Assembly (NCBI RefSeq): GCF_034111725.1
Contig: NZ_JAWUWR010000033.1
Location: forward strand, 1 to 64,000
Direction of reading: 5' to 3'
DNA from: Thalassolituus sp034111725
GTDB taxonomy: Bacteria; Pseudomonadota; Gammaproteobacteria; Pseudomonadales; Oceanobacteraceae
Length of the DNA: 64,000 nucleotides
Part shown: positions 16,315-25,724 of the stretch, piece by piece
Numbering within the stretch: position 1 is the first letter of the stretch
Layout of the letters: each line of letters opens with the position of its first letter
The notes under the pieces: generated by a model
The model's input: only the letters and a program-made list of their open reading frames with translations
What the model was told of the DNA's origin: nothing
Databases searched by the model: none
Program-made: the position numbers and the translations under genes

Positions 16315-18642
16315 ATGAATCGAATTACCCCATTGCTAGCAGCCATGTGCGTATCAAGTGCGCTGGTTGGTTGCTCTAATACCAATAACGATAACGCCTC
16401 TGCCTCGGCAGAAACCGGCAGCGAATCATTATCGGGTAAAGTCGCTGACGGTTACTTAGCCGGAGCCACCGTCTGCTTAGATCTGAATGACAACCAAGAA
16501 TGTGATGCTGATGAACCATCAACGACATCGACCTCGGGCGGTGCCTACACCCTAGATGGCGTAACGGCAGAACAGTTAGCCAGCGCAGCGATCGTAGTAG
16601 AAATCGTCGTCGGTGAAACTATCGATGAAGATAACCCAGGTGTTGCCATTGATCGTACCTACACCTTAACCGCCCCTGCTGGTTATAATTTCGTTAGTCC
16701 TCTGACCACTATGGTACAGAACGAAGTACGTGAAAATGGCGTCACGCCCGACGAAGCCAAAGCCAGCGTTCAGACAAAACTTGGCACCGAAATTGACCTT
16801 GCCGAAGACTATGTTGCCGGTAGTAGTGACGAAACCAATGGCGCTGAGTTTGAGCGCCTACACAAGGTGGCTCAGGTCACCCGTGTGGTAATGCAAAATA
16901 ATATTGAAACCGTGAGTCAGCTTACCGATGGAACCGGTGTTGCATTTGAAGATCTTCTGTCACTCATCGTAAAACAAGTCGTTGCCGCACTGAGCTCCAT
17001 TTCGTCACAAGTGGATGCCGCCGGTGAAAGCTTTGATCCTGATGATGTTGTTTCCTCGGGTGGCGTTGACGGCGCCAACGTTGATACCGCAACCATTAAC
17101 GACGATCTTGCCGAACGCGAAGCAAAACGCAGTGCGACCGATGTAAGCATTGCCGAAGTATTAACCTCTGGCGACAGCCTGCACTTTTTTGAAAGTGATG
17201 AGTACGACCAAGGCGTTGTTGATTTCTTTTACGGCACAGTGAGCGCAGATAGCAGCAATAACGTTACCATCACGCGTTCTATTTACAACGCCTCAACCGA
17301 AACTTGGGATGCTGACTCAGAAGATAATGGTGATACCTACCAAGATTGTATTTTGGATAGCGATGCCTGGAACTGTGTATCTGATAGCTCTGAAACCATT
17401 ACCGTATCCGGCGACAGCGTTATTGTTAAACGCGGTGGTCTTGATGCTTCAGAGGAAGTGATTACTGGCATTTCTGTCAATTTGACCGGCAAGCGCATCG
17501 CGAGCTTCGCAGACGACGAACGCTATGAATACGTACTTGACCCTGCCGCTACCTTTAGCGAAGGCGCAACAGGCTATCGTTTAAGCTTTGTACGTGACTC
17601 AGCTATTCATGTCATTTTCAAGGATAACGTTGAAACCGTATCTCAGTGTTGGGATGGCTCTGGCAACTCTGAAGGCCCATTCTCGCCAACGGATACTTGG
17701 TGTAATAACGTCTTCCTGCGCACCGGTGACGGCAACTACGAAACCGATGGCGACGCTGCTACTGCACTATCGCAGCTGGTTTCTAGCGCGGCGGCTAGTA
17801 ACCCAAATGATCCATCCGATATTAAAGGAACCGAACTTTATGGTCGTGATATTAGTATCATGGCGGAGTTCGTCAGCGGTGGTGTCGCTAACTATTATTT
17901 AGTTGATTATCGCGATGCTGCGGGTACCAGCTTAACCACTAAATACACCGGCACTTGGGCACAGAATACGGTGGATACTAAGGTCATCATGCAATTCACC
18001 TTACCTGCTATTTTGATCTCAAAAGGTGATCTTGACGACGATGAGAAAACTCAGTTTTTTACCGTTCATGATGGTTATGTGCGTCGCGGTGGCATCATTC
18101 CAGCGGGGAGCAGCAATGACAACCAATGGGTATTTAACAACAGTGCTCGCGATGAAATTAAAGCAGCATTTGATTACAGCCTACTTACCGATCTTGAGCC
18201 TTGCTCAACCGGTGATATTGAAAACGGCGAAGATCAAAGTGGTGTTGCAACGAGCGGAACGTCATCCGATTTCATTGCCGCTGCTGAAGCATGTTCAACC
18301 TCTAGTTTTGTCAGTGCCGACTTAACGGCTCAAACCCTTGTTTCTGACTTTGGTGTCTTTAATTTCAAAGCAGCCGGTGCAGGTGTATTTGTTGGCGAAG
18401 TGGGTGGTGAAGAAGATTCAGTTCTCGACTTTACTTGGGCAATTAATAGCACTGGCCACGTGGTCATTAACACCTCTAATACACAAAAGGGCGAGACGAC
18501 ATTCCTGCGCTTAACGATGGCGAAAATTGAAGTGAATGCACGTCAAATTAGCTTAAAAACCTTTAGCCAAGAGGCCAGTACATCTGCCGCCGTTGATCAA
18601 GCCGTTGGCGAAGTGTACGGCGAGGTTTGGGCAATTAAATAA
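16315..18642 (+). CDS. Large lipoprotein of unknown function
   Basis: The start at 16315 is supported by TTAGGAG eight bases upstream and gives a 775-residue protein with lipobox LVGC (Cys20). After a short Asn/Ser-rich linker, residues 35-140 resemble a carboxypeptidase-regulatory or SdrD B-type beta domain (GKVADGYLAGATVCLDLNDNQEC, with DLNDNQECDADE looking like a calcium-binding loop). The remaining 600 residues are beta-rich, acidic and contain scattered Cys; I recognise no enzyme motif. Similar large acidic lipoproteins are common in marine gammaproteobacteria. It is monocistronic between a 265-base gap and a terminator. Confidence 0.6.
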   Translation: MNRITPLLAAMCVSSALVGCSNTNNDNASASAETGSESLSGKVADGYLAGATVCLDLNDNQECDADEPSTTSTSGGAYTLDGVTAEQLASAAIVVEIVVGETIDEDNPGVAIDRTYTLTAPAGYNFVSPLTTMVQNEVRENGVTPDEAKASVQTKLGTEIDLAEDYVAGSSDETNGAEFERLHKVAQVTRVVMQNNIETVSQLTDGTGVAFEDLLSLIVKQVVAALSSISSQVDAAGESFDPDDVVSSGGVDGANVDTATINDDLAEREAKRSATDVSIAEVLTSGDSLHFFESDEYDQGVVDFFYGTVSADSSNNVTITRSIYNASTETWDADSEDNGDTYQDCILDSDAWNCVSDSSETITVSGDSVIVKRGGLDASEEVITGISVNLTGKRIASFADDERYEYVLDPAATFSEGATGYRLSFVRDSAIHVIFKDNVETVSQCWDGSGNSEGPFSPTDTWCNNVFLRTGDGNYETDGDAATALSQLVSSAAASNPNDPSDIKGTELYGRDISIMAEFVSGGVANYYLVDYRDAAGTSLTTKYTGTWAQNTVDTKVIMQFTLPAILISKGDLDDDEKTQFFTVHDGYVRRGGIIPAGSSNDNQWVFNNSARDEIKAAFDYSLLTDLEPCSTGDIENGEDQSGVATSGTSSDFIAAAEACSTSSFVSADLTAQTLVSDFGVFNFKAAGAGVFVGEVGGEEDSVLDFTWAINSTGHVVINTSNTQKGETTFLRLTMAKIEVNARQISLKTFSQEASTSAAVDQAVGEVYGEVWAIK

Positions 18643-18655
18643 CCACGAACCAAAC

Positions 18656-18688
18656 ATAAAAAAGCCCAGCAATTGCTGGGCTTTTTTA
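18656..18688. terminator. Bidirectional intrinsic terminator
   Basis: The palindrome GCCCAGCAATTGCTGGGC (18664-18681) is flanked by six or more As and six Ts. It serves both the lipoprotein gene and the convergent rep gene. Confidence 0.9.
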
Positions 18689-18701
18689 TATTCGTTAATC
18701 G

Positions 18702-20735
18702 TTAAAAATCAGCCAACATATTTCGTAAGCTACTCAGCGTTTCTTGCCCGCGTTGTTTTTGCTCTTCAGCGCTGGTTTCTGTTTTGCCTTCCCAAGCAAC
18801 ATCATCTGGCGGTAATTCATCCAAAAAGCGCGAGTGCGTAGTCGACGCTGCTTCACCATACTGACGGCGCTTTGCCGCATAGGTCAGTGTTAACGTCCGC
18901 TTTGCACGGGTAATACCCACGTACATTAAACGGCGTTCTTCTTCGATGGTGTCCGCTTCAATGCTGTTGCGGTGTGGCATGAGTTCTTCTTCCATGCCCA
19001 TAATATACACATGTGGAAACTCCAAACCTTTGGAGGCATGCAAGGTCATTAATTGTACTTGGTCGCTTTCATCTTCTTGCGCTTGTTGCTCCATCATATC
19101 GCGCAAAATTAAACGTCCTACGGCATCTTCGATGGTGCATTCATCACCCTCTTCTTCCGCTTTGGAAATCATCTTGCTAATGGAGTCGATTAAAAACCAT
19201 ACGTTTTTCATGCGCCGCTCGGCTTGATTTGGCGTGCCAGAGTTCTGCAATAAATAGCTTTCGTAATCGATGTCGCTAATCATTTCTTTAATCGCCGCCA
19301 CCGGATCATCGGTATAGGCATTGCGGGTAATGCCATCCAACCAATGCCCAAAGCGACGCAAGCGATCAAGCGCCTTCGGCATAAGCGATTGCTCCAGCCC
19401 CATCTCAGTGGTGGCCGACAACATACTCGTGCCACGCATGGCGGCGTATTCGCTTAGCTTTTCAATCGTGGTCGGACCAATTTCGCGACGTGGGGTATTA
19501 ATAATACGCAAAAAGGCCGCGTCATCGCTTGGATTAATGATTAAGCGTAAATAGCCCATGATGTCTTTAATTTCATTGCGGCCAAAAAACGACTGGCCAC
19601 CACTAATTTTGTAAGGCACCTGATAGGCCTGCAATTTCATTTCGATATTGCGCGATTGATGATTACCACGGTACAGCACGGCAAAATCTTTATAGCCGCA
19701 GCCATAACGCAAGCGGCGCTCAACAATTTCCGTCGCAATGCGCTCGGACTCAACGTCGTCGTTACGACATTTAAGAATCTTAATTGGATCGCCGTAGCCC
19801 ATATCGGACCAGAGCTTTTTCTCAAATTCGTGCGGGTTGTTATCAATCACGCGGTTAGCCGCATTAAGGATCAAACCGGTAGAGCGGTAGTTTTGCTCCA
19901 ACTTAACAATTTTAAGCGTCGGGAAGTCTTTCTTGAGTAGCGACAAGTTCTCGGGCTTAGCGCCGCGCCAAGCATAAATCGACTGATCGTCGTCCCCAAC
20001 CACCGTCAAACCGGTGCGATGACCTACGAGTAACTTAACCAGCTCATACTGACTGGTGTTAGTGTCTTGATACTCATCCACCAGCAAGTAACGAATCTTC
20101 TTCTGCCAGCGTGTTAACACTTCAGGATTGTTCATAAACAACACGGTTGGCGCCATGATCAAATCATCAAAATCGACCGCGTTGTACGCCTTGAGCATGC
20201 GCTGGTAAACCGAATAGGTTTGCGCAATCAGAGAATCTTGCTGAGTTTGGGCCATGTTGACCGCTTGCTCAGGAGTAATGAGATCGTTTTTTAGATTCGA
20301 AATAGCGCTCTGAATCATGTCGAGCATATCGCCATCATCACCGTGCTCACGATGCATAACGTCACGGATAATGCCTTTGCAGTCGTCTTGATCGAGAATC
20401 GAAAAGCCGGGCTTGTAGCCTGCGGTTTTGTGCTCAAAACGAATGATGTTCAAACCGAGATTGTGGAAAGTAGAGACGGTTAACCCCTTGGCACCACCCT
20501 TGCCAACCAAGGCGCTGACTCGCTCTTTCATCTCGCGCGAGGCTTTATTGGTAAAGGTCACCGCTGCGATGTGGTGCGGCTTAATGCCGCAAACACCGAT
20601 GAGGTAGGCAATCTTACGCGTGATCACGCTGGTTTTACCCGAACCCGCACCGGCCAACACCAACAGTGGACCGTCGATGTATTTGGCTGCTTCTTTCTGG
20701 CGGGGATTGAGTTGACTTAGATCGACCACGGACAT
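18702..20735 (-). CDS. rep: ATP-dependent DNA helicase Rep
   Basis: A 677-residue superfamily 1A helicase that moves 3'-5' and helps replication forks pass proteins. Walker A is AGAGSGKT (28-35), motif II is VDEYQDTN, motif III is VGDDDQSIYAWRGA and motif VI is YVGITRAKRTL. Length and the sequence around motif III fit Rep better than UvrD (longer) or PcrA. It is a single gene, convergent with the lipoprotein and divergent from the EAL gene. Confidence 0.94.
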   Translation of the reverse strand: MSVVDLSQLNPRQKEAAKYIDGPLLVLAGAGSGKTSVITRKIAYLIGVCGIKPHHIAAVTFTNKASREMKERVSALVGKGGAKGLTVSTFHNLGLNIIRFEHKTAGYKPGFSILDQDDCKGIIRDVMHREHGDDGDMLDMIQSAISNLKNDLITPEQAVNMAQTQQDSLIAQTYSVYQRMLKAYNAVDFDDLIMAPTVLFMNNPEVLTRWQKKIRYLLVDEYQDTNTSQYELVKLLVGHRTGLTVVGDDDQSIYAWRGAKPENLSLLKKDFPTLKIVKLEQNYRSTGLILNAANRVIDNNPHEFEKKLWSDMGYGDPIKILKCRNDDVESERIATEIVERRLRYGCGYKDFAVLYRGNHQSRNIEMKLQAYQVPYKISGGQSFFGRNEIKDIMGYLRLIINPSDDAAFLRIINTPRREIGPTTIEKLSEYAAMRGTSMLSATTEMGLEQSLMPKALDRLRRFGHWLDGITRNAYTDDPVAAIKEMISDIDYESYLLQNSGTPNQAERRMKNVWFLIDSISKMISKAEEEGDECTIEDAVGRLILRDMMEQQAQEDESDQVQLMTLHASKGLEFPHVYIMGMEEELMPHRNSIEADTIEEERRLMYVGITRAKRTLTLTYAAKRRQYGEAASTTHSRFLDELPPDDVAWEGKTETSAEEQKQRGQETLSSLRNMLADF

Positions 20736-20936
20736 ACCTCTCTCTGGGCCGGGGATTTTAGCAGTTATCGACGGCGATTAAATCGTTCCTTTACTAACAA
20801 GACCTGACATTCGGCAGCAAAAACGACCCAGCGACTCTCGTGTTTTCATATTTTTTCGCAATCCAACGGCAAGAGTCGCGCTAATGACCTATACATATAG
20901 GAGCCTTTAATTTACCTACGGTTTTATTGTTTTCTT

Positions 20937-22544
20937 ATGGTGTCTCTACCAGACCACACAATACTCGATCTCTTGGTTCTGGGGACTGAACGCCCCGTAT
21001 CCTCAACCTTGATTCAATGGTTAAGTGAGCAACCAGGAGCCGCTGCACATCCCATTCGTAGTGGCATGTTCGATGCCTTTATGCCGATTCCAAGTGGCCA
21101 TATGGTTATCGTAATCGCGCCTCATGACTCACCTAATTTACGTGATCGCATTCAGGAAATGAGCATTCACCATGCGTGCTTGATCATAGGTCGTCCGACA
21201 GAACGCGCTTATTATCCCGATGCGAGCGTGTGGCTGGATGAAGATCAGCTCTCACCGACGTCAATAAGCCATGGCTTAGAAGACTTACGTACGAGCGCCC
21301 TCGGGTTGCAATGCCCACTACTCACGCGCCAAATGTTTTTACGGCAATTACGCATCCGCTTAGAGAAGCAACCTGACCTGTTTTTGCAAGTAGTGAGCTG
21401 TCGATGGCGGCCAGCAGCATCTGGCGATAGCGCTGAACTGCGCTTTGCCACACAGCAAGCGTTTGAGCATCGCCTACGCTCGAATGCACCGGCTGACGCC
21501 CTGATCGGTAAGTTGTTGGATGACCAGTTTGTGGTGGTGAGTACTCAACAAGCAATATTGGCAGAATCTTGGCTTGCCTCATATGAAGACGACAGTGCCT
21601 ATCTGTGGACGTCTTTCCTTAGTAATCCCTTGATGTTGCACAGCTATAATGACCTCGGTAAAACACTACAGGCCTGTGTGCAGCAAATTGAGCACAAACG
21701 TATGATGCAAAGCGGTATTGGTACACGCTCGCTCAGTACAACAGAGAGCCTAGTCGTATCCGATTTAATTCGCGCACTAAGGCGCAAAGAGTTTTACCTA
21801 GAATTTCAGCCACAGTTCGAAACCGCGAGCGGCAAGCTAGTGGGCGCAGAAGCCCTATTACGCTGGCTGCACCCAGAGTTAGGGGTTGTGCCACCAACGG
21901 TATTTATTCGCGATGCCGAAATGGCCGGTTTAATTCGGACTTTGGGCTTATGGGCCTTGAGCGAAACGTTAAAAGCATGGCATCGACTTGCCGAACGCGG
22001 ACACTCATTACGCATGGCGGTGAATGTATCCTTCCCCGAAGTCGCCGATCCTGATTACGCCGACAAAGTTCTCAGTCTGCTTGAAAAAAACGGCGTGCCA
22101 TCCTCTTGCTTAGAGTTAGAGCTGACCGAAACCGCCATGATGCTGGATGCCAGTGTGTCACTGCTAAATTTGCGCACACTAAAGCAGGCGGGTGTTCACA
22201 TCGTATTGGATGATTTTGGTACGGGGTTTTCATCACTCTCGCACCTCAACGAGCTCCCACTAACCGGCATAAAACTCGATCGTGCGTTTGTAACGCCGTT
22301 AGGTTCTGACGGCCCACAAACACATATCGTTAGCTCTATGTTGTATTTAGCGCGGCGCTTAGGCTTAGAAACAACTGCCGAAGGCGTAGAAGACAGCAAA
22401 TGCTTAGAGGTAATTCACTCTCTCGGCTGTGATCGGGTTCAAGGCTTTTTATACGCCCAACCTATGTCTCTCGATCACCTCATCGAACGTATTGATGGTG
22501 AACTAATTATGAGCGAGGGATCTGGGCAACAGTGCCTGTTTTAG
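20937..22544 (+). CDS. EAL-domain c-di-GMP phosphodiesterase with degenerate GGDEF region
   Basis: A 535-residue soluble protein. Residues 1-120 look like a receiver-type alpha/beta domain without a clear phosphorylation site. Residues 120-250 resemble a GGDEF domain in outline, but the active-site position reads LLDDQF, so cyclase activity is unlikely. The C-terminal EAL domain (about 275-525) is complete: EALLRW with Glu305, ELELTE, DDFGTGFSSL, KLDRAF and AEGVED. It should hydrolyse c-di-GMP. Its last 38 bases overlap the end of the small convergent gene on the other strand. Confidence 0.88.
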   Translation: MVSLPDHTILDLLVLGTERPVSSTLIQWLSEQPGAAAHPIRSGMFDAFMPIPSGHMVIVIAPHDSPNLRDRIQEMSIHHACLIIGRPTERAYYPDASVWLDEDQLSPTSISHGLEDLRTSALGLQCPLLTRQMFLRQLRIRLEKQPDLFLQVVSCRWRPAASGDSAELRFATQQAFEHRLRSNAPADALIGKLLDDQFVVVSTQQAILAESWLASYEDDSAYLWTSFLSNPLMLHSYNDLGKTLQACVQQIEHKRMMQSGIGTRSLSTTESLVVSDLIRALRRKEFYLEFQPQFETASGKLVGAEALLRWLHPELGVVPPTVFIRDAEMAGLIRTLGLWALSETLKAWHRLAERGHSLRMAVNVSFPEVADPDYADKVLSLLEKNGVPSSCLELELTETAMMLDASVSLLNLRTLKQAGVHIVLDDFGTGFSSLSHLNELPLTGIKLDRAFVTPLGSDGPQTHIVSSMLYLARRLGLETTAEGVEDSKCLEVIHSLGCDRVQGFLYAQPMSLDHLIERIDGELIMSEGSGQQCLF

Positions 22545-22710
22545 GCGCTACGGGTAAGGGAACAACAGGGACAGCACCCGTTTCACCGAAGAAAGCCTTC
22601 GCATCAAATGGGCTAGGCGTTACTTTGTGGTAATACACCATACCCGCCACAATAACAGCTGTAACAGCCAAGAAAATAACCAATTGCTTTACCGAATCAG
22701 AGTCGCGCAT
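22507..22710 (-). CDS. Small single-pass membrane protein
   Basis: A 67-residue protein from the ATG at 22710, which has GGAG six bases upstream; the ATG at 22722 lacks this. One hydrophobic segment (about 8-27, VKQLVIFLAVTAVIVAGMVYY) is followed by a Pro/Val-rich tail. I recognise no family. It overlaps the 3' end of the EAL gene tail to tail. The good ribosome site and the normal membrane-protein composition argue that it is real. Confidence 0.55.
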   Translation of the reverse strand: MRDSDSVKQLVIFLAVTAVIVAGMVYYHKVTPSPFDAKAFFGETGAVPVVPLPVAPKTGTVAQIPRS

Positions 22711-22990
22711 CAAGTGCTCCAACGCTACAAAAAAAGATGAACTGTCTTTTTAGTCTGGTCTAGTCTCGGTAGAACGCAACTTTACAAAGTTTACCATTCC
22801 CTCTTTACAATATTCATAGATAAAAGACGTCCAAGATCTCTAGCACTGACATCTATAGTGCTGGCTTATCGACGAGCATCGGTTGAATGCATCACTATCG
22901 ATAATTGCTATGAGTACATTTCCGGTAGCCAGATTTCATGTTTCAGGAGCACGAATTTCTTTTAGTCCATTTTGAAACTCAAAAAACTCA

Positions 22991-23890
22991 TCATTGGGGA
23001 TTTTTTTTAATATCCGCCCCTGATACCACTACATTTAGGGACGCTGACTTTACAAGGGTATTGCTTAAGAGAGTATTCAGGATTTCCTGCATATTGTCGT
23101 GAGACGTAGCCGGAACGCTTAGTCTTAATAAGTAATAATCAGGCGAAGGACTCCATCTCACAACGACGGCCCCAATACTCTCTGCAATCGGATCAATCTC
23201 TGCCTTTTTAGTGTAGTCTCTGAACGTAACCAAGATTTCATTGGCAGAGTATGATGTACCATTTTCAGGATCCGTCAAAGTTAGACTCATGCCGTTAGGA
23301 GAACTACTAAGAGGATACGCACTGACACAGATCTCTTCTGTAGGTGAAGACTTGTGTATGCCACTTTGAATTAATTCAGCTTTAAAATTTAAACACTCCC
23401 CCTCAGTTAATTGGCTAGCATCAATAGAAAAGCTTGATGAAAAACTACCATCTCCTGCGATTAAATCGCCATTAACGCCTTCATCATTTAGTGTTAATTC
23501 AATATCTCCACTAATGACCACCTGAGCCGGAATGTTCTTATTTCCTATCGCGGTACTTACATTAAACCTAACTTCGGTTATTTCATTCGCAACAATAGCG
23601 TCTGGATAGATACTTGGTTTAAATATTTTCAGTACCTCACTTTGAAGTCCAACCTTAATGTACATACTGTCTTCGTATCCTTCTCCAGTTTCTGCTAAAA
23701 ATACGGTGGTTTTAACAAGATAATTACCAACTTGATTGGCCGAAATCTCAGTCTCTAACATCGTCGAAGAAAATAGCTCAGTTATCTCCACCGCATCAGC
23801 TAGAGAAGGATTAAACGGGGCTAACATTGGTACAAAGTAACGCAAAACAAAAACAAATCTGCACGCTAATAGCAAAAGAATCACTCCCAA
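22991..23890 (-). CDS. Secreted protein ending in an orphan subtilase-propeptide-like domain
   Basis: A 299-residue reading from a TTG codon. The N-terminus is hydrophobic (MGVILLLLAC, then more hydrophobic residues) but lacks an ordinary start; between the TTG and the preceding stop are only five codons (R-Y-K-F-R), so the real start may be mutated. Residues 35-200 are beta-rich. Residues about 215-292 (ANEILVTFRDYTKKAEID, SIGAVVVRWSPSPDYYLLRLSV, LLSNTLVKSASLN) match the pattern of the fervidolysin-type propeptide of S8 proteases, yet no protease domain follows. Third positions look more AT-rich than in the neighbours. It may be a protease inhibitor, a chaperone or a gene remnant. Confidence 0.5.
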   Translation of the reverse strand: MGVILLLLACRFVFVLRYFVPMLAPFNPSLADAVEITELFSSTMLETEISANQVGNYLVKTTVFLAETGEGYEDSMYIKVGLQSEVLKIFKPSIYPDAIVANEITEVRFNVSTAIGNKNIPAQVVISGDIELTLNDEGVNGDLIAGDGSFSSSFSIDASQLTEGECLNFKAELIQSGIHKSSPTEEICVSAYPLSSSPNGMSLTLTDPENGTSYSANEILVTFRDYTKKAEIDPIAESIGAVVVRWSPSPDYYLLRLSVPATSHDNMQEILNTLLSNTLVKSASLNVVVSGADIKKNPQ

Positions 23891-23952
23891 TCGAAATTTA
23901 TATCTTTACGTTATTACCCTAATTACGCTCAACGTTTAAAAACACAAACACA

Positions 23953-25470
23953 TCAAGTCACCTGCCGGTAGCGATCCAAGCTACGATAGCCTAAAGCCTC
24001 CATAAGATGAATTTTTTCGATATGCTCGGCTTCGGCTAAATCAGCAATGGTGCGGGCAACGTTCAATAAACGGTGATAGCCACGAGCGGATAATTGCAGC
24101 CGTTCGATAGTATCCAACAGCCACGTTTGGTCATCTTCTCGTAGCGCGCACACACGATCGCGCGTTGCTCCCGATAATTCAGCATTCGGACAGCCTTGCC
24201 GTTGCATTTGCCGCGCGCGCGCAGCGATCACCCGTTGCTGCACCTGCTCGCTTGGCTCTGACGGCGGTGCTTGTTGCAAAACCGCCACTGGAAGCGGTGG
24301 CACTTCAATGTGCAGATCAATACGATCAAGCAGTGGCCCAGACGTTTGCCCTTGATAGCGCCGTATTTGCTCTTGGCTGCAATGGCAACGCCCCGAGGGA
24401 TCACCGAAATAACCGCAAGGACATGGATTCATGGCCGCGATGAGCTGAAATCGAGCCGGAAATGTGATGGATCGATTAGCACGACTGATCACAATACGGC
24501 CGCTTTCAAGCGGTTCGCGCAATACGTCGAGTACTTTGCGACTGTATTCCGGTAGCTCATCTAGAAAGAGCACACCGCCATGGGCTAACGATATTTCTCC
24601 TGGCTTAGGGTTTCCTCCGCCCCCCACCAGTGCAACCCCAGATGCCGTATGATGCGGTGCGCGAAATGGACGCTGACGCCAGCGCTGCTTCCAGCCATCA
24701 TCTTGATGACTAATCGAATAAATCGACGCCGATACTAAGGCTTCGTCTTCGGTCATTGGCGGTAAAATCCCCGGCAAACGACTGGCGAGCATGGTCTTGC
24801 CCGTTCCTGGTGGGCCAATAAATAGAAGATTATGCTGCCCGCTGGCAGCGATTTCTAACGCCCGTCTGGCCTGTGGCTGACCGCGGACATCTTGTAAATC
24901 CTCACCCAAGCGCGTTAATGCGAAAGCATCAAGGTTAGGCTGTACCTGAGTTAGCTGGTGCTGGCCATGCAAGAACGCCGTTACCTCGCTCAGTTCCGAA
25001 GCGATACGGTAATCACCAGTACTGCACAAACTGACTTCCGCGGCATTACCTGCGGGCAGTATTAAAATCCGTTGTTTTTCTGTGCACTGTAACGCTGAGG
25101 GCAAAACACCCGATACCGGCTGTAAAGCACCACTTAAGGCCAGCTCACCAATAAACTCGTATTTTTCTAAAGCATCGGCGGGGATTTGATCGGAGGCGGC
25201 GAGTATGCCTAAAGCAATGGCCAAATCATAACGACCGCCTTCTTTTGGCAGATCCGCAGGGGCGAGATTGATCGTGATGCGTTTCGCCGGAAATTCAAAC
25301 TGGCTGTTAATGATGGCGCTGCGCACGCGATCTTTTGACTCGCGCACGGCGGTCTCTGGCATGCCGACCAAACTCATGGATGGCAAACCATTCGATAAGT
25401 GAACTTCAACTTGAACTTGAGGTGATTCAATACCCAATTGTGCGCGGGTATAGACCTTGGCGAGTGACAT
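23953..25470 (-). CDS. comM: Mg-chelatase-like AAA+ protein ComM (YifB)
   Basis: ComM is a hexameric helicase that widens branch migration during integration of DNA taken up by transformation. The ATG at 25470 is preferred because AAGGA lies six bases upstream; a first ATG two codons earlier is too close. The protein is 505 residues: an N-terminal LonC-like domain (LAKVYTRAQLGIE, LPSMSLVGMPETAVRESKDRVRSA), a Mg-chelatase AAA+ core with GPPGTGKT at about 219-226 and LFLDELPE as Walker B, and the C-terminal YifB domain (LSARGYHRLLNVARTIADL). It stands alone. Whether the organism is naturally competent cannot be told from the window. Confidence 0.94.
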   Translation of the reverse strand: MSLAKVYTRAQLGIESPQVQVEVHLSNGLPSMSLVGMPETAVRESKDRVRSAIINSQFEFPAKRITINLAPADLPKEGGRYDLAIALGILAASDQIPADALEKYEFIGELALSGALQPVSGVLPSALQCTEKQRILILPAGNAAEVSLCSTGDYRIASELSEVTAFLHGQHQLTQVQPNLDAFALTRLGEDLQDVRGQPQARRALEIAASGQHNLLFIGPPGTGKTMLASRLPGILPPMTEDEALVSASIYSISHQDDGWKQRWRQRPFRAPHHTASGVALVGGGGNPKPGEISLAHGGVLFLDELPEYSRKVLDVLREPLESGRIVISRANRSITFPARFQLIAAMNPCPCGYFGDPSGRCHCSQEQIRRYQGQTSGPLLDRIDLHIEVPPLPVAVLQQAPPSEPSEQVQQRVIAARARQMQRQGCPNAELSGATRDRVCALREDDQTWLLDTIERLQLSARGYHRLLNVARTIADLAEAEHIEKIHLMEALGYRSLDRYRQVT

Positions 25471-25724
25471 TGGCATTCCTTGCTGGCGTCATTTTTTTCA
25501 GACTAATAAAAGCAACTGAGAAGTGCCATAAGGCAAAAGGCTGATGAAAAGCCGATAAAACCCAAAAAGATACTGCGCCAGCTCGGTAAAATGCCTAACA
25601 TTGAACCAGTTATTCAATTTGTTATGCATAAAAAGCAGGAGGGGAAGGCATCCAATCCCTCTGTTCAGACGTATGTTATATGACCGAGCTTGCTTTAGTT
25701 TTTGCCAAGCTTGTGGAGAAGTTA

